In this document: positions 57,222 to 64,000 of the stretch, one piece after another
Layout of the letters: the number at the start of each line of letters is the position of its first letter
How positions within the stretch are numbered: position 1 is the first letter of the stretch
Source: Elymus sibiricus
Lineage: Eukaryota > Streptophyta > Magnoliopsida > Poales > Poaceae
Length of the DNA: 64,000 nt
NCBI GenBank assembly: GCA_039707655.1
Contig: CM077666.1
Location: forward strand, 399,361,886-399,425,885
Direction of reading: 5' to 3'
Notes under the pieces: model-generated
What the model was told of the DNA's origin: nothing
The model's input: the letters and a program-made list of their open reading frames with translations, nothing else
The model's database searches: none
Made by a program: the position numbers and the translations under genes

Positions 57222-59973
57222 TGTAACACCCTGGTTTTGCCCTTTTTATTCTTTTTGGATTTATTGAATATTTGAATTTGCAATTGGGTTTTTCAGTCAA
57301 TTCTTGTGGACTTGTCACTTGGAATTATTTTTGATTTTCTTCCAAGTGGGATCTATCATCCCTAAACCTTCCCTAGACCTCATCCCTCTCACCATAATGC
57401 CATTGGATAATTTTATTTAATGGCATTATATTCTTTTTCTTCCTAAAAATGCCTATTTTCTCAACAAGCTATGAAGCAACCCTCATTTTTATTGCTCCAA
57501 AAATTCCAAGAAAATTCCCAAATATTCTTTGGATCATGCCTCACCTCCCTATGCAAAAATATTCCATGGTCATTTGGAAATTTTCAGCTAAGAAAAATAT
57601 TTTTGCTTCTGGACAGAATTGGCACTTTGTGAAGCAAGTATATTTTTCCTTGATCTGTTGGAGCTGAAATTTTTACCACATGACTACCCTCCTAAGAGAT
57701 GATTAACCCCAAAATTTCAGCCCTTAAATACTAGCCGTTTGTCCCCAGCATTTGTCCCAAGTTTCTGTCCAAAAACTTTGCTTCAAGCTCCCGTCATATC
57801 CATTGAGCCAGATGGCAAACCAAGCGCATCTCTAGGCACCGTGTTGAAGGGACTTCACCTTTGACACAGTCTGGCATCGCCTAAAGCACCGCGTATGCCA
57901 GTGCATGCGGTGACCGCGTGGGTGCACGGGGTTTGGCATGCGCTTGCCGCGCTCTGTACACCGGGCCCCTCTGCCGCCGCCCATTCGCTCTCCTCTTGCC
58001 ACCGCAGCACGTCCCAGCCCCCCAGCGATCTCCAGCGCACCACCTAGCCTCGCCCTGCTCCTCCTCGACGCCGGCAAGCGGCTCGCCGGACGCAGCCGAG
58101 GCGCTAGCAGGCGGAACAGTGCGCGCGCGTGCTCCGTCTGTCCCGCGTAGTGCGCCGCACTGTGCCCGCATGCGTGCACCGCGTAGCTGTGCCCCACTAC
58201 TTCTCCTCCATGTCGCGCCCGAGCTCCTCTCCCGCTCTCTTCTTCTGCAGCTCGTCACCGGCGGAGTCCCGAGAACGGCCGCCCTCCATCTATAAATAGA
58301 GCCATCCCCGAGTCCTTCTAGCCATCGCCCTCACCTCCACTGGCCACAAATTACTCCCCAGCAAACGCGGCAAGGCCGGGAGGGCCTCCTGCCGCCGATC
58401 ATTGCCGTAATCCACCGCGGATCCACCTGGACCATGCACTCATTCTAGTCGCTCCCAGCTCAATCCGCTGCTTCCATCGAGGTCGTGGTGATCTCCTGAG
58501 CTCAATGGTACCACTGGTTCGCCGAATCGTCGCTGGAATCGACATATCCGACGAGCTCCGCCGCCGCCGTCTCTGGAGAAGAACACCCCGACACCGTCCG
58601 GCCACCCCCGCCGTCACTTCGGGTACATATGTGGTTGTCGTGATGTGCTGAGTCCATCCCGCCCATCGCCGGCGACTGCCGTGGTCTCCTCACTGGAGAA
58701 CCACCGGCGACAGCGCCGCCTCCCCTGTTCCCTCTCTCTCCCCCTTTTAACCCTGACAGTGAGACCCCACTATCAGCCTCTCTCTCGCGGCCGAACCGTT
58801 TTCTAAGTGGAGGCGTATTCGGGGAATACGTCTTCAACGTGGCCTGTTCTGGAAATTCGATTAAATTCATTTAAATCCAGATTTTGACCAGAACTTTGAC
58901 CAACTCTAATTTCTATTCTATAAGTCCAAATGAGTTGATTCTTTTTGCTACTGGTTTGTATTAAGCTAAAGTTTATGCATGCCAAATTTCAGAATTTTTC
59001 TTGCTGTTTGGAATTTCTGGTGAAATAAAATGCTTTATGTGACATTTTCCTTTTTGCATTTAAAATATTTTCAGAAGCTCCTAGTTGTGTTGGAGAAGAC
59101 CAGGAGTATTGTGACACTCCTCTGAACCAAGGCAAGCCACAACATTCATATGCAAGGATGGCATTGTAATGACAATAGTTATTTGAATTAAATTCATCAT
59201 ATATTCCACTATTAAAATAATGTGCTATATAAAACTTATTGCATTGAATTTTTTCCATGTCATTTTGATGCTATGCAGTAGAGAAGACGTTTCTTGCTAA
59301 GTGTGCAGTAGAGATCATGTTATATACTCTCATGGTAGCATGATGCATTCGTTACCCATGATCATGACCCGTGCATCCATTCACACACTATGGCTCGAAT
59401 CTTTTTATTTCAAGTTAAAATTGATGATAATTCAACTTAAACAAGCTGTTGATCGAGTCATGGTGCCACCGAATCGAGCTCACCAGTGCAACCACACTTG
59501 CCTGGATGGGGAGGCCCTAATGCGGTCTATTGTCATGCCTCTCGACGGTGCCTCCTACTAGGGAAGGTTGTGCACTGGCGCTACCCTGGCCCGGTAGGCA
59601 GTCATAACCTTGTGTGCCTGAGTTTTACGGTACCGAGGTCCCCGTTTGGGATGATGTTTTTGTTTGGCCACGACGGTGGCAGCCACAGAGGTGGCGGATG
59701 TCACGAGTTGACATCGGGGCCACCCATGACATAGCCCAAAGGGGAGTTTGTCGGAGTGGCCAGGAGAGTGTCATGCAATAGATTGGTTTTGTCGGAATAT
59801 CGTTGGTCCACCCGAATGGGAGCACGAGGCCGTGAGTTTCGTAGTGTGGGTACAGTGTACTAACCTCTGTAGAGTGTATAATCTATTGATAGCCGGGTCC
59901 TCGGATATGGACACCGTTCGTAGTAGGTCACACCGTGGGTCAACAGATATAATTAACCTGCACACTAAGATTC
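57222..59973 (+). repeat. Chromovirus LTR, plus orientation, interrupted
   Basis: The LTR starts TGTAACACCCTGG at 57222, directly after AGATT of the Sabrina-like gag start. It has an AT-rich U3, a TATAAATA box at 58291, GC-rich DNA before it (57900-58290) and a leader after it. It is collinear, in inverse, with 63377 to about 60625. It ends at 59973 in CTAAGATTC, where a second element of the same family in opposite orientation begins. The remaining roughly 650 bp lies beyond the right edge. Confidence 0.88.
58291..58298 (+). promoter_or_regulatory. TATA box of the plus-strand chromovirus LTR
   Basis: TATAAATA lies at about 1.07 kb into the LTR, followed by a C/T-rich leader. The inverse copy has a TATATATAG-type box at the corresponding place (about 62285-62295). 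Confidence 0.7.
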
Positions 59974-62900
59974 TGTGGCACCCTGGCTCAGAGCAACCGG
60001 TTTACCTTGCATTGCCAGCCCAGAGATCAAGTCTTCTGGCAATACACAACAACTTGGTACAGAAAACAACCGCTTTATTGATCTCTTAGCGGAAACATGG
60101 GTTCACATCTTACATGGTGAGCGAGGCCAAGCGGCACACACGGTGCGGCTGCACTTATGTACATTATTTAGTAAACATGGCAGGGGCCTCGATGATAAGG
60201 GAACTACTACTACGTGGCAGCGGAACGACGAGGTAGCGGAACTCCATTCCACAGGGACACTGCTGGGACACGGCCTAGATCGCGACATACTGCTCGACAT
60301 CAACTCCTTGCACGGCTTCTCCTGCATCTGGCATGATAAGCCAGGTGAGTACTTTGAATGTACTCGCAAGCTCACAACAAACAAAACAAGTGCGACAAAC
60401 AATAACAGGGCATTTAAGAAGTTGAATGCATGAGCATGCTACTATCAACATGAAGTGTGCGTGAAACATTGCCATGGTCCCTGGGACCAACTTACCATCT
60501 CGGGGTTACCGCGTAACCACCGTTCATCACTTACCAACGTGATCCTCACTTGATCACATTCATACCTTTCATAGTGATCCTCGATCACCATTTCTGCATG
60601 TGCTATCTTGTGAAGCTTTGTGTGCAAGTTAATTATATCTGTTGACCCACGGTGTGACCTACTACGAACCGTGTCCATATCCGAGGACGCGGCTATCGAT
60701 AGTTTATACACTCTGCAGAGGTTAGTACACTGTACCCACACTACGGAACTCATGGCCTCGTGCTCCCATTCGGGTGGACCAACGACATTCCGACAAAATC
60801 AATCTATTGCATGTCACTCTCCCGGCCACTCCGACAAACTCCCCTTTGGGCTATGTCCTGGGTGACCCTGGTGCCAACATGTGACACCCGCCACCTCTGT
60901 GGCTGCCACCGTCGTGGCCATCATCAAAACTGTCCCAAACGGGGACCTTGGTACCATCAAAAATCGGGTCCTCAAGGTTATGACTGCCTACCGGGCCAGG
61001 GTAGCGCCAGAGCACAACCTTCCCTCGTAGGAGGCACCGGCGAGAGGCATGACAATAGACCGCATTAGGGCCTCCCCATCCAGGCAAGTGTGGTTGCACT
61101 GGTGAGCTCGATTCGGTGGCACCATGACTCGATCAACAGCATGTTCAAGTTGGATTATTATCAAGCTTAACTTGAAAAGAAAATGATTCGAGCCATAGTG
61201 TATGAATGGATGCACGGGTCATGATCATGAATAACAAATGCATCATGTTGTCATATGAGTATATGCCATGATACCTACTGCACACTAGCAAGAAAGCATG
61301 TATCCTACTGCATAAATTATCAACATGACAGGATAAAGTTTATGCAATAAGCTTTATGTAACAAGTTATTTTAAATAGTGAATAAAGGATGAATTTAATT
61401 AGATTAAACCAAGTCATTGCAATGCCATCCTTGCATATGAATGTCGTGGCTTGCCTTGGTTCAGAGGAGTGTCACAGTACTCCTGGCCTTCTCCAACACA
61501 ACTAGCTTCTTCTGAAATTAAATTAAATGCAAAAAGAAAATGTCACATAACACTGTTTATTGCACCAGAAATTCTCAACATCAAGAAAAATTCTGAAATT
61601 TGGCATACAGAAACTTTGGAATTTTATAAACCAGTAGCAAAAAGAATCAAATCATTTGGACTTATAGATTAAAAGTTATTGCAGGTCAAAGTTGGATTAG
61701 AATCTGGTCAAAATTTCCATTTAAAAGAATTTAACCGACCGGCCACGTCGAAGGCGTATTTTGAGAATACGCCTCCACTTACGTATCGGTTCGGGAGCGA
61801 GGGAGAGAATGACAGGTGGAGCCCGATGTCAGGATTAAATAGAGAGAGAGAGAAATAGAGGGCGGTGGCGCTGTCGTCGGCGTTTCTCCGGCGAGGAGAC
61901 GTCGGCGATCACCGGAGAGGAGGGGGATGGATTCAGCTCAGCGAGACGGTCACACACGTACCCGAAACTCGAGCTGAGGAGGTCGGACGGCGTCGCGGCG
62001 ATCTTCTCCAGAGACGGCAGCGGCGGAGCTGATCGGAGTCGGTGTTTCCGGCGACAATCCGGTGAGTTCTTGCTACCGTCGTGCTCAGGAGGTTGCTACG
62101 GTCTCGTTGGTGGCAGTGGTTGGAGCTGAGGTGGACTAGGATGAGTGAACGGAGGAGAGGGATCCGCGGCGGTCGCCGGCGAGATTTGAAGGCCAGATGC
62201 CTTCCCGTCGTTGTCCACAGCTTTAGAAGCTCGATTTGAGAGAGGAGAGGGGGTTTGGGATGGCTAGAACGGTTGGGGGAGTGCTCTATATATAGGAGGA
62301 GGCGAGGCAGGGTTTGGGCTCCGCCGGAGCTGAACGGGAGGGCGAACTGGGGGCGGTGAGGACTCGGGCGAGCTAGGGGACGACGCAGGCGAGGCCAAGC
62401 ACAGCGCTCGCACGCGGGCTCGGGCACAGGCGCACTAAGGAGGAACAGGGCGCGCGTGCAAGCCACTGTGCCGTCGGCTAGCGCCGTGGCCTCTTCCGCC
62501 GTGCCCCCTTTCAGCGTCAGGGAAGGTTAGGGAGGGGCTGGGGGGATGAATGGGTGTACCAGGAGTGGACTAGACATGTTGCGGTGGCGGGAGAGGAGAG
62601 GTTGGACGGCGGCCGATCGAACCCGTCGGGCAGAGCGCGCAGAGCGCGTGCGCTGCACCCTGCCCGCACGCGGTCACCGCGTGCACTGGCACGGGGGTGG
62701 CTTTCGGCGCTGCCAAAACATGTCCTCGGTGTTGTCCCTTCAACACTTTGCCAAGAAACGCGCTGGGCTTGCCAAATGGTTCACTGGATGTGACTAGAGC
62801 TAGAGCTAAAGTTTCTGGACAGAAACTTGCTCCAAGAGCTGAGGACAAATGGCTGGGATTCTAGGGCTGGTTTTAGGCGTTTAAGCATCACTTAGGAAGG

Positions 62901-63377
62901 TTATCAAGTGGTAAAATTTTTAGCTTAGATGGATCAAGGAAAAATATAGTTGCTTCACAATGTGCTCTTTCTGACCAGAAGCAAAAACATTTTCCTTGGC
63001 TGAATTTTTCCAAATGACCATGGGATATTTTTGCATAGGAAGGTGAGGCATGACCCAAAGAATATTTGGGAATTTTCTAGGAATTTTCTGGGCAATAAAA
63101 ATAGGGGTTGCTTCATAGCTCTGTGGGAAAATAGGCATTTTCAGAGAGAAAAAGCATATAATGCCATTAAATAAAAATACCCAATGGCATTATTATGGGA
63201 GGGATGAGGTCTAGGGAGGGTTTAAGAATGGAAGAACCCACTTGGAAGAAAATCAAAAATAAATCCAAGTGGTAAGTCCAAAAGAAATGATAGAAAACCT
63301 CAAATGCAAAAACCAAATATCCAATAAATCCAAATAAAATCCCAATAAAAGAAAAAGACAAAATCCAGGGTGTTACA
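59974..63377 (-). repeat. 3' LTR of the inverted chromovirus (3,404 bp)
   Basis: The minus strand starts TGTAACACCCTGG at 63377 and ends CCAGGGTGCCACA at 59974, so the two ends mirror each other over about 13 bp with a few mismatches. The 3' part has AATAAAGCGG-type and TGTGTATTGCCAG sequences near 60050-60090, a likely polyadenylation area. The flank GATTC (59969-59973) should recur at the other end of the element, outside the window. Confidence 0.9.
62285..62295 (-). promoter_or_regulatory. TATA-like box of the minus-strand chromovirus LTR
   Basis: The minus strand reads CTATATATAGAG in the position equivalent to 58291 of the inverse copy, upstream of a leader starting near GCACTCCCCC. Confidence 0.6.
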
Positions 63378-63394
63378 AACCTCCCCCCCTTAGG
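63378..63394 (-). other. Polypurine tract of the inverted chromovirus
   Basis: The minus strand reads AAGGGGGGGAGGTT immediately before the LTR start at 63377. Confidence 0.85.
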
Positions 63395-64000
63395 ATCAAT
63401 CTCGTCCCCGAGATTCGGTGTCTCAGGAAACAAATATGGGTATGCAGTCCTTAAGTAATCCGCTCTTTCCCAGGTGCCCTCGTCCTCAGTGTGTTGCTCC
63501 CATTGGACCTTCTAAAACTTTATAGTTTTGCTGCGGGTGACTCTGTCCATTTCTTCCAAGATTCTCAAGGGTTTCTCTTCGTATGTTAAATCCTTGGCAA
63601 GCTCTAGTTCTGCCATATCTGTTCGCTTTGCAGGTGGTGCGATGCATTTTCGTAGCTGAGATACGTGGAACACTTCATGAACCTCTGATAGCTCGAGATG
63701 CAATTCTAATTGGTACGCCACCTTGCCAACTCGGGTCATAACTGGAAACGGATTGATGTATCTTGGTGCAAGCTTTCCCCGAGTGTGAAACCTTTTAACT
63801 CCTTTCATGGGGGTAACTCGGAGATAAGCATATTCACCTGGTTCGAAGTTGATCTGCCGATGCTTTGAGTCATAGTAGCTTTTCTGACGAGATTTTGCCA
63901 CTTGCAGTCTGTCTCGAATTTCTTTGACTTGCTTCTCTGCTTCCATCATTAGGTCAGTCCCGAAGATTCGGCCGTCTCCTGTCTGAGACCAGTTCAGCGG
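63378..64000 (-). pseudogene. Chromovirus integrase C-terminus and chromodomain
   Basis: The minus-strand frame is open from the right edge (GRIFGTDLMMEAEKQV) to a TAG at 63512. It has the integrase C-terminal block YDSKHRQINFEPGEYAYLRV, KLAPRYINPFPVMTRVGKVAYQ and HEVFHVSQLRKC. The chromodomain begins about LTYEEKPLRILEEMD; its core VQWEQHTEDEGTWERADYL follows directly after the TAG, which replaces a residue between IKF and KVQW. The frame after the stop continues to about 63390 and on into the LTR. Chromodomains target integration to marked chromatin; here translation would stop before the core. Confidence 0.88.

Noticed and set aside
57881..58295. Overlapping Arg/Ala/Pro-rich frames
   Set aside because: These lie in the GC-rich part of a chromovirus LTR and are open in several phases on both strands.

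Overview
The window is a stretch of nuclear DNA from a large-genome grass, almost certainly a Triticeae species (wheat, Aegilops, barley or rye group). The evidence is the transposon content: an Angela/BARE-1/WIS-type copia LTR (TGTTGGAAATATGCCC start, iMet-type primer sites), Athila-lineage gypsy elements of the Sabrina and Fatima type (primer site TGGCGCCGTTGCCGGGGA), a chromovirus with an integrase chromodomain, several MITEs, and only one intact host gene in 64 kb. Family names are from memory of Triticeae repeats and are tentative; structures, termini and target-site duplications (TSDs) are read directly.

Layout. 1-3373: 3' part of an Angela-like copia element (+), inserted in a Fatima-like LTR (3374-4392, minus) with some Fatima interior (4393-5209). 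5210-13063: decayed copia element (minus) with a truncated 3' LTR and a full 5' LTR, next to a plus-strand Fatima LTR (13064-14398) and a Sabrina-like LTR (14399-15710). 15711-19222: Mutator-like element with long terminal inverted repeats, split by a solo LTR (16133-18546, TSD CTCCT) that itself holds a Harbinger-type MITE (16233-16810, TSD TAA).

19223-23049 is the gene island. A ten-exon trehalose-6-phosphate phosphatase gene (22340 to 19901, minus) reads as an open 361-codon model with GT-AG introns. Its second intron holds a 362-bp MITE with a 9-bp TSD. Just upstream lies a Helitron candidate (23050-26614) that seems to carry host exon pieces and is bounded by perfect 31-bp direct repeats.

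26663-57221 is a nest of Athila-type elements: LTR pieces, a plus-strand Sabrina-like element with LTR, primer site and broken gag-protease (28729-33594), further LTR pieces, a minus-strand Fatima-like element (35585-36818 plus 47046-52232) split by a 10.2-kb non-autonomous gypsy element with 3.8-kb LTRs (36819-47045, TSD CATGA), and a minus-strand Sabrina-like element (52233-57221) carrying a Mutator-type MITE (54761-55087).

57222-64000: a plus-strand chromovirus LTR invaded in inverse orientation by another element of the same family, making a multi-kilobase inverted repeat; the invader's integrase and chromodomain end lies at the right edge.

No rRNA genes, tRNA genes, CRISPR arrays or bacterial-type operons were seen. 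All retroelement reading frames are broken or cut by the window edge, so the phosphatase is the only gene I consider likely to be functional.
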